Source: Plantago ovata (Eukaryota > Streptophyta > Magnoliopsida > Lamiales > Plantaginaceae). Taken from it: a stretch of 64,000 nucleotides of DNA. Shown one piece after another: positions 1-11,730 of the stretch. How positions within the stretch are numbered: position 1 is the stretch's first letter; the number at the start of each line of letters is the position of its first letter. The stretch is taken from assembly GCA_028274465.1 (NCBI GenBank), contig CM051458.1:36370744-36434743 (forward strand). The letters are read 5' to 3'. The notes below the pieces were generated by a model. That model had not been told where the DNA came from. It saw nothing but the letters and a program-made list of their open reading frames with translations, and made no database searches. The translations under genes and the position numbers were made by a program.

Positions 1-1080
1 TTCACACCATTCCACCAACCGGCTATCACTGGCTGCTCCGCTCAGCTCAGCCTCGATGGTCGGTATCATCATCTTTCTTTCTATCAACTGGACTGCTTTT
101 TTGATTTATTGTGATTTGTTATGTGTCTATTTGAGGCCTAGTTCATATCCCAGTCGTCATTAGTGCTTGTATGCATGTGATAAGCATTCAGGGAGAAACT
201 TTGTGTATGTGTATATATCAAAACCTTAAAGATCTGCATTCTGTTTCCCCAGTTTCGGATCAATATCTAACATGGCAATGTTGTACTGTTGTGAAGTTCG
301 CTTAACACATTGTGGGAGTAGCGGTGGTGGTGATAGTTATTCCTAAACAAATTTCAGGTGTGTCTAATGAATAGAGTTAGGAGGTTCACGTTCTGGTTAC
401 TGTAAAAAGATTATGTAACTTTTCTCTGTGAAGTTTTAAGTGTAGCTAATCTGTCATGATAAGAAACCTCTACTTTGGCATCACTCCATTTATTTTCCAT
501 ATATTTGTTCTTCTCCTGTTTTCTTTACGGCTTTATATTTAGAACATTTAGCTTCTGACATGATATAGAAAAAATCATAGCTAAATGAATCTCTAAATAA
601 GTCATCATCAAGGTGTGTATTTTTCTTACAAGTGCAACTTACTGGTTGAACAGAAAATAGCACACTCAGTAAATAATGCACCAACTTGCAGGAAATGGTC
701 AACCAGTCAACATACAAATTGAGAGAGATGAAGTGCAGCAGGTCTCCGAGAGCTGAAATTCCATGTCTGGTTTCTTGAACTGAGAGTAGTATGGGCTTTG
801 AGACAGACAAGGGGTAGAAAGAACAAAACAGCTCATAACCGTGAAATTGATCTTCTGTCTCTGTAGAACCATTCAGATTCCTATGTGAGAGCCTGTCTTC
901 TGTCTCTTCTCTCTGGTGAGAAGTGTAATTTAAAATAGCTTTTATTATATTGTTTATAATTGAATCACAATACACAATTAAAATCTTTGATGACTTCTCA
1001 AGGCATATAATTAACGTTATCTATGATTTATTTTATAATTTCACAAGGATATTAGTTCTGACAAGGTTTTTTTTATGTAG

Positions 1081-1191
1081 AATACGGGTTCACAGTCTCA
1101 TCATGACCTGAAGCTAGGATTGTACGGGCATTTGTTGGGAATCTACGAGGCTGCTGGAGGATCTGTTTGTCAGCTTAGAGGATATATTTAG
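1081..1191 (+). CDS. Possible last exon of an unrecognised host gene
   Basis: A T-rich tract ending in ATGTAG (1075-1080) looks like a 3' splice acceptor. It is followed by 36 open codons and a TAG at 1189-1191. The peptide contains HDLKLGLYGHLLGIYEAAGG and ends in CQLRGYI, a plausible mixed hydrophobic/charged composition. I do not recognise the family. No upstream exon could be joined with confidence, so this may be a real terminal exon, a relic exon or chance. Transcript data would settle it. Confidence 0.25.
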   Translation, partial: NTGSQSHHDLKLGLYGHLLGIYEAAGGSVCQLRGYI

Positions 1192-1277
1192 TTTTATTCT
1201 AACTCTTATATAATGGATAAACAAGAGATATTTTCACATGTTGTCTACATACAGAGTCCATCTGAGACTATGTAAAA

Positions 1278-1543
1278 ATGAAAATTACCCCGTCAGGACT
1301 CAATTATGTGAATAAATGCAGGCGTAATTTAGCTCTGAGGATAGAGAACCTGAGGATCCCAGAGCACTTCGAATTTGAACATCGCCCATTTTGCAGCTTC
1401 GAAGAAGAAAAATGGGAAGAGATACAAAACCACAAGACAGTATATTCGATAGATGAAGAACATCAAGTAACATGCGAAAACTGCATTGCAGATTTCGAAG
1501 TTGAATGTTTCTATCACCTACGGAGTTACCAGAAGGTTATTGA
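1278..1543 (+). pseudogene. Open fragment cut by a copia LTR; unknown family
   Basis: About 88 open codons start with ATG at 1278 and continue into the LTR that begins at 1544, so any original frame is truncated. The peptide is rich in Cys, Glu and aromatic residues. Its last third (from about 1435) is similar at DNA level to 19500-19620, where the frame is not kept. This points to a decayed repeated host segment, not a functional gene. After removal of the el1 insertion the segment resumes near 11322, which matches the uninterrupted copy at about 19590-19640. Confidence 0.25.
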
Positions 1544-3614
1544 TGTAAGAAATATGGTCAGAATTACCCCTAGGGTACGCAGTGGAATTTCAAAAATTTT
1601 CTTAACATACAGGTTAATTGATTATGCATATGTCGTATATATATAAACACGTCAATTAGAAGACTAACCTTACTTCCAAAGCAGCTTCCAACTATTCGTA
1701 ATATTCTGGTGTATCTTCTCCTTCGTCGAAGTCGAAGATATCTACAATACTCTGTATATCTGCAAGACAATAAGAGTTAGTTTCCAGCTCCTAGAACCTC
1801 AACCTTGGTATCCACGGATGAACAGCCTATCGAAAGAATGCTAGGATATTCTTTTTGTGACCAAGAAGACGGGGCGGCAATTCCTCCGGTGGTGGCGCGC
1901 GCGCAGGTTGGCTAAGAGGAGGGGAGAGTTTTTATTTTCTCTAAGAAAACTGGGTAGAATGACTGTGAAAGTCTATATCTGAAACTCTCTAATAGTCTAC
2001 TATATATAGTAGTCAATAGAAGCCTAAAGCATAAGCAATTAGACTTCGTAAAGGAATAAGAATCTAATTCTTATCGCACAAGGAAACCAATATCAAGTCT
2101 AGATTCATTCCCAATCAAATTAAAACTCAATCAGGAAAATTTAACTTGTCCCTTGAACTTCTAATAGAGGAAGGAGTCGAACTCCTTCCCCTTATCCATC
2201 AGGCGCGCGCGCGCGTCTCCTAGGGACAGTAGGTGGGTCCCAATTTTGAGACCAACTTATAGTTCTAAGGCAATTCAAACTCCAAGTAGATTTTGTCCAA
2301 GTGCATATGTTAATTCTAAATTAACATATCCTTTATAATCAAACCTCCATTATATTTCCAAAATATAATCTTTAATTGTATTTACATAAAATACAATTAA
2401 TTAGCCAATTCAATTAATAATTCCAAATCATTAATTGTGCCACCAAATATTATAATTAATTCCAAATCAATTATAATCCATCAATCACAATTAATTCCAA
2501 ATTAATTGCGATTCCATCTTCATGGATATTCTGATAGACTGAATCACCACATAGTGTGATCCATAGAGCCTCACCGTATTAAGCAAGTCCTAGACTAGGC
2601 AACATGGAATTCCTAGACGGTTCCATTTGCAATATTAATACATGAGGACATTTGAGAGGTTTCTCAAAGCTAACCCTTTCTTTGCGAAGCCTGTCGCGCT
2701 CAACGCGGCAATGGTAACGTCCCTTCATCTGACTTGCTCGAATGTATCTAGGATCGATGAAGTGTCTATCCCAATAATACATCCACGGGCGTCTCAGGGA
2801 GTTACTTGGTTAAGATATACTTATGACCATTATAATATATCATTTGCACTGGCCAGTGACTTTACCAACACAACTATGCAGACTATGAGCAGTGCTCTCC
2901 TGTGCTACACTTGAGAGATGAATCCTTCACAGAATCACTTATCACCCCCATTTGTATTTAGCCATAATCCTGGATCGTGTCTTAGGTCAGCTGCTTATTC
3001 AGAGCTGACATCGACGGGTCCACCAAGGATATGGGGCAACAAATGTGATGATAAAGTCCTGTAAGTACAAAAGACGAATGGCATCACTTCGACAACTCAC
3101 CGGTTCCCATAGACACTTCGGTGTAGAGTATACATCGATGGGAGTGTCCGGTGGGTACTTCCATTGTTCGATAAAGCTTCTTCGAACAACTATGCGCAGT
3201 TATGGGAACGTTCCTTGATTGTCCAACAATCCATTCCGTGGTCGTGGGATCGGCTCACACTTGCTCCAACAAGTATAACCTCCACGCATACTAGTCTTGT
3301 CTGGTTCATTCAGACCCCCACATCCAAGATGAACCTCGACTAGGGAGAGTTTGGGATAGATAATAACTCACATAGCTCCCACTATCTATGTGATCGGTCA
3401 TCTATCCGAGGGGACATGTTTGATATCAATACAGACAACAATAAAGATATGACATGTTGCAGCCTGGTGTAATATAAATATGAAAGCGATACTCAATAGT
3501 AAAATGCAACAAACATATATTATATTACGTTGACCTGTGTAATAGTACATATATGTCCTCTATAAGGGCACCATGCCCTTAGTAAGGACTGTCTCTAGGA
3601 CATATACACTATCA
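1544..3614 (-). repeat. 3' LTR of el1
   Basis: On the minus strand it starts TGATAGTGTATATGTCC and ends TTTCTTACA. It is highly similar along its length to 9248-11315 and to the plus-strand LTRs at 22815, 42749 and 43194. It has a TATA-like TATATATAG near 2001-2010 and a CG-dinucleotide run near 2204-2215. The hairpin GTGGGTCCC...GGGACCCAC seen in the sister LTR is decayed here. A 67-codon sense-strand frame lies at 2579-2782. Confidence 0.93.
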
Positions 3615-3628
3615 ATCTCCCACTTGGA
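3615..3628 (-). promoter_or_regulatory. Polypurine tract of el1
   Basis: The minus strand reads AAGTGGGAGAT immediately before the 3' LTR start, the expected position for priming plus-strand DNA synthesis. Confidence 0.6.
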
Positions 3629-3937
3629 CTAGAGCCAGTCACCTTTATGCCTAATGCCCAGATTAGCATAATGTCTTAAGTGGACTTCCACTGATAAGAC
3701 CTTGGCTTGCTTAGAGCTCTTCCAACAGACAGCTCCTCCGTTCAATTTGAATACGTATCCTGTCTGTGACTTAAAGTCATCAGAATCTGATTCAAATCCA
3801 GCGTCGACATACCCAGACATCTTTAATTCTGGTTCTCCACCAAACACCAAGAACATCTCTTTAGTCCGTCTAAGGTACTTAAGAATGTTCTTCACAGCAG
3901 TCCAGTGAGGTACTCCTGGATTCTTTGGTGTCGACAA
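3629..3937 (-). pseudogene. el1 RNase H remnant with internal deletion
   Basis: About 100 codons in a different frame from the upstream reverse transcriptase, so there is a frameshift near 3930. It begins with the RT-RNase H connection (TAVKNILKYLRRTKEM, then MSGYVDAGFESD, the first RNase H acidic motif) and reaches CWKSSKQ. It then jumps to the family C-terminus (VHLRHYANLGIRHKGDWL, stop TAG at 3629-3631). The central RNase H part expected in copia elements, with the TEAEY-type and catalytic Asp motifs, is absent. That fits an internal deletion around 3700-3715. The truncated product could not supply RNase H activity. Confidence 0.8.
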
Positions 3938-5220
3938 GTGACACTAAGCGCATATGCCACATCGGGCCTTGTGCAATTCATTGCATACATTATAGACCCT
4001 ACTGCCGAAGCATAGGGCACACGACTCATTGCATTTCTTTCTTCATCAGTTTTAGGACCATCCTTAACTGATAAGACAATCCCATGCCTAGCTGGGAGAA
4101 AGCCTCTCTTTGAGTCGTCCATCTTATAACGCTTCAGTATTTTGTCGATATAGGTGGACTGTGTCATTCCTAACATCCTCTTGGATCTATCTCTAAAGAT
4201 CTTGATCCCTAGGATGTAGTTCGCTTCACCCAAGTCCTTCATCGAGAAGGTACTTGATAACCAAACTTTAGTCTCTTCTAGCATAGAGACATTGTTTCCC
4301 ATGATCAAAATGTCATCTACATAAATGATCATTAAAATAACTCCTTTGTCGCTGTGTCTCGCGTAGACACAGGGATCTTCCTTGCTTCTGATGAAGTCAA
4401 ACGATTTGACAGCTTCATCAAAGCGGATATTCCAGCTCCTTGACGCTTGCTTTAGCCCATAGATGGATCTTTGTAATTTGCATACAGCAGTTGGCCTGGT
4501 TTTACTAGTAAAACCTTCCGGCTGTACCATATAGACCTCTTCCTCAAGGTTGCCATTGAGGAATGCTGTCTTTACATCCATCTGCCAGATTTCATAATCA
4601 TAGTAGGAAGCTATCGCAAGTAGAATTCGAATGGACTTCAATTTTGCTACCGGTGAAAAGGTTTCATCGTAATCGATGCCATACCTTTGCGTGTAGCCTT
4701 TCGCCACAAGCCTAGCTTTGTGCGTTTGTACCTTGCCATCGGCATCTGTCTTTCGTTTAAAGACCCATTTGCACCCAATTGGTCTAACCCCTTGGGGCAA
4801 GTCTACCAAGTTCCAAACTTGGTTCTGGTACATTGAATCCATTTCTAATTCCATGGCCTCTTGCCATTTGTCTGAGTCAATATCAATTATTGCCTCTTTG
4901 TAGGTCTCGGGATCTTCCCGATCTGATAAACCGACATCAAGTTCACTGATGTCTTGTATCATAAGGTTTTGCTTCTGAGGTCCTCTAAGGATCCTCTTCG
5001 ACCTACGGAGCTCGACTTGTTCTGGTGCTTTTCTTTTCTGGCTTCGTGTAACACGAACATTTTCAGTGGGTACTGATGTAGCTGGTTGTTGGGCGCGACC
5101 CTGTTCCCTTGCGGGAGGCTGCTCTTGTGCAACTTGTTGCACAGGTTGGTTGACAACGGGTTCTATTGGTGTGGTTTCAACTGTTAATCTAACACAGGAC
5201 TCCCACTGACTATGACATGC
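3892..5220 (-). pseudogene. el1 reverse transcriptase (RVT_2 type)
   Basis: RNA-dependent DNA polymerase domain of the gag-pol polyprotein. The open frame from 5142 is 416 codons. Visible motifs: WKLV-like NLVDLPQG and CKWVFKRK near residues 111-130, QMDVKTAFLNG with the first catalytic Asp near residue 189, SIYGLKQASR near 226-235, and YVDD at about 274-277. The C-terminal part reads PYASAVGSIMYAM and CTRPDVAYALSV before a frameshift into the RNase H remnant. Compared with the sister copy at 30900, a 5-base loss near 5225 and a 1-base loss near 5188 shift and then restore the frame, creating an early stop at 5221. Catalytic residues look intact, but the polyprotein is broken. Confidence 0.9.
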
Positions 5221-6210
5221 CTAGCAAGTGTCATCACCCTTGTCTGCTTCGAAAGCTCCCACTGAACTTGAGTCCAAATCAGAAGATTTAGAGACCTCAT
5301 GTTCGCGCGTGTCAAAGTCTTGAATTTCTTCAAGTTCTATCATATCATCTAACCTCTCTTCTTCGAGGTATTCAACTTCTAAAAACTTCACGTTTCTAGA
5401 CACGATCACCTTGTGATCTTCAGCATGATAGAATTCATAGCCTCTCGTCTGACGAGGATAGCCTATGAAATATACTTTGACACCCTTGGCATCTAACTTA
5501 TCAGTGAGCATCAGCTTGACTATCGCAGGACAGCCCCAAGGTCTAAGATAGCCTAGTGAAGGCTTCTTTCCCTTCCATAACTCATAAGGAGTTTTCTCCA
5601 CTGATTTAGATGGTACACGGTTCAGAATGTAGATTGCAGTTTGTAGTGCATATCCCCACAGATACTTTGGAAGAGTTGAGAATCCAATCATTGATCTTAC
5701 CATGTCTAACAGGGTTCGATTCCTCCTCTCAGACACACCATTTAACTGTGGTGTTCCAGGAGGAGTCCATTGCAATTGAATCCCATTTTCCTTCAAGTAA
5801 TCGATAAATTCTTCACTAAGGTATTCACCTCCTCGATCTGATCGAAGAGTGACTATCCTTAGGTTCAATTCATTCTCGACCTCGTTCCTAAACTCCTTGA
5901 ATTTCCCAAAGGTTTCGGATTTATTCTTCATAAGATAACTATATCCATACCTTGAGAAATCGTCAGTAAAGGTAACGAAGTAAGGATAACTCCCACGCGC
6001 ATGGACTTTAAACGGTCCACATACATCGGTATGTATGAGCTCTAAGCAGCGAGTGGCACGAACACCTTGTCCAACAAAAGGTTTGTTCGTCATCTTACCC
6101 TTAACACAAGATTCACATGTACCATATGATTCAAAATCAAATGGTTCTAAGTAGTCCAACTTCCTTAGTCTTTGAATCCGTGTTTCATTGATATGGCCCA
6201 GCCGACAATG
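5221..6210 (-). pseudogene. el1 integrase
   Basis: Integrase core (rve) with the preceding zinc-binding pre-integrase region. The CESC motif supplies the Cys pair. Counting from the TTG at 6159, the three acidic catalytic residues are D45 (HTDVCGP), D108 (RSDRGGEY) and E144 ([12 protein letters not shown]). Downstream is the usual copia C-terminal region ([30 protein letters not shown]). It is in the same frame as the upstream gag-protease and separated from it only by the TGA at 6211-6213. It ends at a stop made by a short deletion near 5225. Confidence 0.9.
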
Positions 6211-7551
6211 TCATAGATAAGATGGATTATTCTTCTTACTTGAAGACGGTTGTTTGTTATGTATTTGAAATAAAGGTAGACTACTTTGCAAAATATATAA
6301 ACCATTCACCAAGCGAGCCTTTCCATAATACTGATCATTTAATGAAAAATAACAAGTATTATTCGCAAATCGAAAGGAAAAACCCATATTGTCTAACAAT
6401 GGAATGGATATAATATTTCTGACAATGGATGGAACAAAATAAACATTATCAAGTTCTAAACATTGTCCCGAAGGTAAATCTATCTTGCTGCGTCCAACGC
6501 GTTTGGCTTCAACTGGATTGCCGTTCCCAACATGCAAGTCGATTTCACCTTGCTTGACTAGCCTGTGATCAATTAGCCCCTGCACATTATTACAAATGTG
6601 TGAGCCACAGGCTGTATCTAATACCCAACCATTGGAGTCAAAAGTAGTCATGTTCATTTCAATAACAAACATACCTGAGCCAGAAGCCGATGACTTCTTG
6701 GCTTGATCTGCCCTAAGCTTTGGGCAATCTTTCTTCCAATGTCCTTTCTGCTTACAGAAAAGACATTCATCTGTGCGCACCGTTCCGCTTCTCTTGAACT
6801 TACTTTTCTGGTTCGGACGCTTTGGCTTATCACCCCAAGTGTTAGCCTTGGCTCTCGACTTTCCCTTACCCTTAGCACCTTTGCTTTTCGGGTTTGAGTT
6901 AGACGGTTGCCCAACAAGCATGATCGACTTTTCCTTCTTAGGAAGAGTTTGATCATATGTCTTCAGCAGATTATGAAGTTCAGGCAGTGTCACGTCCTTC
7001 GCATTCATCGTGTAATTAATGATGAACTGCGAATACGAACTCGACAATGATTGAAGGACAAAGATCACCATGATCTTGTTCTCTAGCTTAACGCCGGCAT
7101 CGGCAAGCTTTTCAAAGAGACCAATCATTTTGAGAACATGCTCAGACATGTTCCCTCCTTCACTGAGCTTGCATCTGTGTATGTCTTTGATCAAATCAAA
7201 TTCAACACTTCTAGCTGTCGTCTTAAAGAGCGACTCAAGATGCTTTAACATCTCATACGGCAACATGCTTTCATGTTGCCTCTGCAGCTCATTGCTCATT
7301 GCCGCCAACATAATACACTGCGCGGATCTTGCATCCTCAAGATGCTTATCGGACCTTGCCTTGTTGGCTTGATTCCAAGCAGCAACCTGATCGGCAGTCT
7401 GATTTTCGGGGCACACAGGAATGACCTCGTCCAAGACGTACTCAATCTTTTCGTACCTCAGCACCAAACGTATATTCCTGATCCAATCTAGGAAGTTTGG
7501 TCCGGTTAAAATTTGCTTCTCCAAGACAGCACGGAGCGAGATACTCGCCAT
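6211..7551 (-). pseudogene. el1 gag (capsid and nucleocapsid) and protease
   Basis: The gag start is the ATG at 7549-7551, directly downstream of a predicted splice acceptor. Residues ~1-200 form a copia-type gag (LTGPNFLDWIRNIRLVLRYE near the start). A Lys-rich linker follows, then a CCHC zinc knuckle (C-x2-C-x4-H-x4-C, residues ~263-276) and a retropepsin with DTACGSH around residue 312. The frame ends at TGA (6211-6213), where the sister copy has a Trp codon. Reading continues in frame into integrase, so this is a single nonsense change. The gag part differs strongly from el2 although sequence on both sides is nearly identical. Confidence 0.9.
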
Positions 7552-7637
7552 ATCTAATATCCTAAGGAGAAATAATATAGAACGAAAACAATAAATCAAC
7601 TATTGAAATATTATTTCTAAATACACAGTCAACATAA

Positions 7638-7835
7638 CTAAACAACAAGGTCCTTTAGCTGTTTAGCTCCCACTATTTTCACATATGCTTGCCCCCACAA
7701 CAAACATACGGGTAATGTCCAACAAGTTACCGTAGTGGCCAAGATCCAAATCCATATTATGCCATACTCCAACGGGGGCTGGTCGCATAGCATAATATGA
7801 CCGGTAGGACTAGTAAGACTATCCAATTGCGTCAC
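7638..7835 (-). other. Small leader ORF shared by both copia copies
   Basis: A 65-codon frame with a hydrophobic middle (TTVTCWTLPVCLLWGQAY) lies inside the predicted leader intron. el2 has the same frame at 26097-26285 with 62 codons, the difference being nine bases that keep the frame. No family is recognised. The flanking leader is equally similar between copies, so conservation alone does not prove coding. Confidence 0.3.
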
Positions 7836-8114
7836 GCAACTCTTGGTTGTTAAATCTAATTTAACCCGATGCCCTACATATTGTACCTATCGAGGTCGCT
7901 AGATACAATATGCAGTAAGTCATAACCATAGGCTTACTTTAATCTGACGATTACTGCGAGTCTGTAAGACGAGGTCGCCAATACAAGAAAACGCAATGAA
8001 AGTTCAGAATTAAAGCACCCTATGGAAAGCATCTCAGAAAATACATACATATATATATTTCTGTACTTATATTGGTTGGGGCTTGTAGCTTGAGGGTTGT
8101 TATCAGTCATCTAC

Positions 8115-8300
8115 AAACAAATAAGGGCGCCGCCTACCCATCATGCATGAACAGTCTACACGTAATGGATGCTGCCTATCCATTCTAGTTCTAAACGCGG
8201 TCAAGCACATAATGGGTGCCGCCTACCCATACATAAATATGCGGTCCGACATATAAGAGGGCGCCGCCTACCCTCGCATGCATAGCGGTCGAACGGAATG
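8115..8300. repeat. Leader repeats of el1 with GGGTAGGCGGCGCCC-type units
   Basis: Four degenerate units of about 45 bp each contain a G/C-rich core (GGCGCCGCCTACCC and variants on this strand) separated by AT-rich spacers ending in GCGGTC-like sequence. GGCGCC is self-complementary and the flanks GGGTA/TACCC pair, so the RNA could form short hairpins. The array is also present in el2 at 25648-25815. Confidence 0.65.
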
Positions 8301-8744
8301 TAAAAACATGGTATTTAAACATGCATTGTCAAACAATAGCATATTGAGCATATGAAACAAGTAGTAGCCTATGTGGATGACAAATGACTTCATAATTTCA
8401 TTATGAAAATTATAATCCCATACTTATAATCTCTATGAAATAATTGAAAATTTGGACTAGATTGAATATTCGAAAATTTTATTGACCAAGTAGCAATTTT
8501 CAAAAACCCGAAGGACTTAATTGTAATTTTAAAAACCTTGGAGGTGTTAAATCTAAAATTCAAAAGTAGAAGGACTAATTTGCAATAAACAATAAATTGA
8601 TAAATTACAAATAAGCCCTTTAACTTTATAATAATTAAATTTAACCCCTCTAGTTTAAAACAATTACAATTAAATCATATTTATATTCCAAATATAAAAT
8701 TCAATCCTCAAAACTTTTAAAATTCGATTTTGGGTCCAACCCGA

Positions 8745-8878
<134 letters not shown>

Positions 8879-8890
8879 TTTTTTTGAAAA

Positions 8891-9066
8891 CATGGGATGT
8901 CCCGTCACCCCGGTGCCCGCGGACCCGGGCGCCCGGCGCCCGCGGCACGCGGGTACCGGAGCCCTCGGCGCCGGGCGCTGCCCGCGGCACACGGGCGCTA
9001 GCGGGCATGGCGCCTGCGGTCGCAGGCGCCGGCCGCCGCCTGCGTCGCGCAGGCGGCCCGGTCGGA
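8891..9066. other. GC-rich island in the el1 leader
   Basis: About 175 bases of very high GC content between AT tracts. It is rich in self-complementary pieces such as GGGCGCCCGG and GCGCCGGGCG, so strong RNA structure is likely. el2 has a shorter, rearranged GC-rich block at 25069-25165 at the same position. The block therefore belongs to the family but evolves quickly. Confidence 0.7.
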
Positions 9067-9234
9067 AAATATATATATATTTTAATAATTTTTTTTTTTT
9101 TTTGAAAAATATAAATTCTAAATTTATATAAAAAACAAAACTTTTGAAAATCGAATTTATCATAGAATCAATTGCATCCACATATCTACAAAATCATGCA
9201 ATATATATACGTATATACGTAATCAATTAACCTC

Positions 9235-9246
9235 GCTCTGATACCG
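9235..9246 (-). promoter_or_regulatory. Primer binding site of el1 (initiator tRNA-Met type)
   Basis: The minus strand reads CGGTATCAGAGC one base after the 5' LTR. It matches the TGGTATCAGAGC core typical of plant copia primer sites except for the first base. el2 keeps the canonical form. Confidence 0.85.
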
Positions 9247-9247
9247 T

Positions 9248-11315
9248 TGTAAGAAAATATGGTCAGAATTACCCCTAGGGTACGCAACGGAATTTCAAAA
9301 TTTTCTTAACATACAGGTTAATTGATTATTTATATGTCGTATATATATAAACACGTCAATTAGAAGACTAACCTTACTTCGAAAGCAGCTTCCAAGTCTT
9401 CGTAATATTCCGGTGTATCTTCTCCTTCGTCGAAGTCGAAGATATCTACAATACTCTGTATATCTGCAAGACAATAAGAGTTAGTTTCCAGCTCCTAGAA
9501 CCTCAACCTTGGTATCCACGGATGAACAGCCTATCGAAGAATGCTAGGATATTCTTTGTGTGACCAAGAAGACGGGGCGGCAATTCCTTCGGTGGTGGCG
9601 CGCGCGCAGGTTGGCTAAGAGGAGGGGAGAGTTTTTATTTTCTCTAAGAAAACTGGGTAGAATGACTGTGAAAGTCTATATCTGAAACTCTCTAATAGTC
9701 TACTATATATAGTTGTCAATAGAAGCCTAAAGCATAAGCAATTAGACTTCGTAAAGGAATAAGAATCTAATTCTTATCGCACAAGTAAACCAATATCAAG
9801 TCTAGATTCATTCCCAATCAAATTAAAATTCAATCAGGAAAATCTAACTTATCCTTTGGACTTCTAATAGAGGAAGGAGTCGACCTCCTTCCCCTTACCC
9901 ATCACGCGCGCGCGCGTCTCCTAGGGACAGTAGGTGGGTCCCAATTTTGGGACCCACTTATAGTTCTAAGGCAATTCAAACTCCAAGTAGATTTTGCCCA
10001 AGTGCATATGTTAATTCTAAATTAACATATCCTTTCTAATCAAACCTCCATTATATTTACAAAATATAATCTTTAATTGTATTTATATAAAATACAATTA
10101 ATTAGCCAATTCAATTAATAATTCCAAATCATTAATTTTGCCACCAAATATTATAATTAATTCCAAATCAATTATAATCCATCAATCACAATTAATTCCA
10201 AATTAATTGCGATTCCATCTTCATGGATATTCTGATAGACTGAATCACCACATAGTGTGACCCATAGGGCCTCACCGTATTAAGCAAGTTCTAGACTAGG
10301 CAACATGGAATTCCGAGACGGTTCCATTTGCAATATTAATACGTGAGGACGTTTGAGAGGTTTCTCAAAGCTAACCCTTTCGTTGCGAAGCCTGTCGCGC
10401 TCAACGCGGCGATGGTAACGTCCATTCATCTGACTTGCTCGAATGTATCTAGGATCGATGAAGTGTCTATCCCAACAATACATCCACGTGCGTCTCAGGG
10501 AGTTGCTTGGTTAAGATATAATTATGACCATCATAATATATCATTTGCACTGGCCAGTGACTTTACCAACACAACTATGCAGACTATGAGCAGTGCTCTC
10601 CTGTGCTACACTTGAGAGATGAATCCTTCACAGAATCACTTATCACCCCCATTTGTATTTAGCCATAATCCTTGATCGTGTCTTAGGTCAGCTGCTTATT
10701 CAGAGCTGACATCGACGGGTCCACCAAGGATATGGGGCAACAAATATGATGATAAAGTCCTGTAAGTACAAAGGACGAATGGCATCACTTCGACAACTCA
10801 CCGGTTCCCATAGACACTTCGGTGTAGAGTATACATCGATAGAAGTGTCCGGTGGGTACTTCCATTGTTCGATAAAGCTTCTTCGAACAACTATGCGCAG
10901 TTATGGGAACGTTCCTTGATTGTCCAACAATCCGTTCCGTGGCCGTGGGATCGGCTCACACTTGCTCCAACAAGTATAACCTCCACGCATACTAGTCTTG
11001 TCTGGTTCATTCAGACCCCCACATCCGAGATGAACCTCGACTAGGGAGAGTTTGGGATAGATGATAACTCACATAGCTCCCACTATCTATGTGATCGGTC
11101 ATCTATTCGAGGGGACATGTTTGATATCAATACAGACAGCAATAAAGATATGACATGCTGCAGCCTGGTGTAATATAAATACGAAAGCGATACTCAATAG
11201 TAAAACGCAACAAACATATATTATATTACGTTGACCTGTGTAATAGTACATATATGTCCTCTATAAGGGCACCATGCCATTAGTAAGGACTGTCTCTAGG
11301 ACATATACACTATGA
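9248..11315 (-). repeat. 5' LTR of el1
   Basis: Promoter-bearing LTR. A TATA-like TATATATAG lies at 9703-9712 (minus strand). In the upstream U3 part a perfect nine-base-pair hairpin GTGGGTCCC...GGGACCCAC lies at 9934-9957, next to a CG-dinucleotide run (about 9905-9916). A 67-codon sense frame occupies 10280-10483. The acidic, exon-like stretch near the LTR end (encoding DFDEGED) lies at about 9385-9460. Confidence 0.93.
9703..9712 (-). promoter_or_regulatory. TATA box of the el1 5' LTR
   Basis: TATATATAG-like sequence in the LTR. The same position in el2 reads TATATAAG (24420). No other TATA-like sequence fits the expected spacing to the AUG-free leader. Confidence 0.55.
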
Positions 11316-11356
11316 AGTTGACTCATCGGAGGAATATTTTATGTGCGTCTAATATA

Positions 11357-11730
11357 CACTACAAGAAATACTGGTTTTAGCAACCACTTTTAGCGACAAA
11401 TCGATCGGTTGCTAAAATTAGCGACCGATCGGTCTTTTAGCGACGGATAAAAGCCCTATAGCGACGGATAACAAAATTCGTGGGAGAGCGTCCTTAGAGC
11501 GTCCGGGTTTTAGCGACGGATGGGACCATCCGTCGTTAATAGCGACGGATGATAGCAATCGTCGTAAGGTTTTAATTTATTTTTCTGTTTTTATTTGGCC
11601 GGTCAATATTATTAGCGACGGATGGGTCCATCCGTCGCTGTGCTATATTTTAAAAAAATAAATAAAATCGAACGACGGATGCGACCGATCGCTATTTTAG
11701 CGACGGATCACCATCCGTCACTAATTTTTC
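11357..11730. repeat. Left subterminal repeats of the CACTA element
   Basis: About fourteen copies, in both orientations, of a motif near TAGCGACGGAT (inverse ATCCGTCGCTA), with variants such as GCGACCGATCGG. In known En/Spm elements, subterminal repeats of this kind bind the element's own accessory protein. Long open frames through the array are a by-product of the repeats. Confidence 0.85.

Larger units (their letters stand above)
1..1543. other. Left flank, mostly non-coding
   Basis: AT-rich DNA with short T-rich, intron-like stretches. The only coding hints are a possible terminal exon at 1081-1191 and an open frame from 1278 that runs into the LTR. The part at about 1435-1540 resembles two other places in the window (about 19495-19620 and 52330-52370), so it is a dispersed repeat or duplicated host segment. 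The first ~58 bases could be the end of an exon, but no convincing donor site supports this. A 161-codon minus-strand frame at 490-975 has no recognisable protein features. Confidence 0.5.

Noticed and set aside
490..975. 161-codon minus-strand open frame
   Set aside because: No domain, composition like translated AT-rich DNA, and no supporting start or splice context.
2642..2914. 90-codon antisense frame in the copia LTR
   Set aside because: Opposite strand of the 67-codon LTR frame; length varies between copies and no features are seen.
8115..8300. CRISPR-like evenly spaced repeats
   Set aside because: Eukaryotic retroelement leader; repeats are degenerate, the spacers are related, and no cas genes are present.
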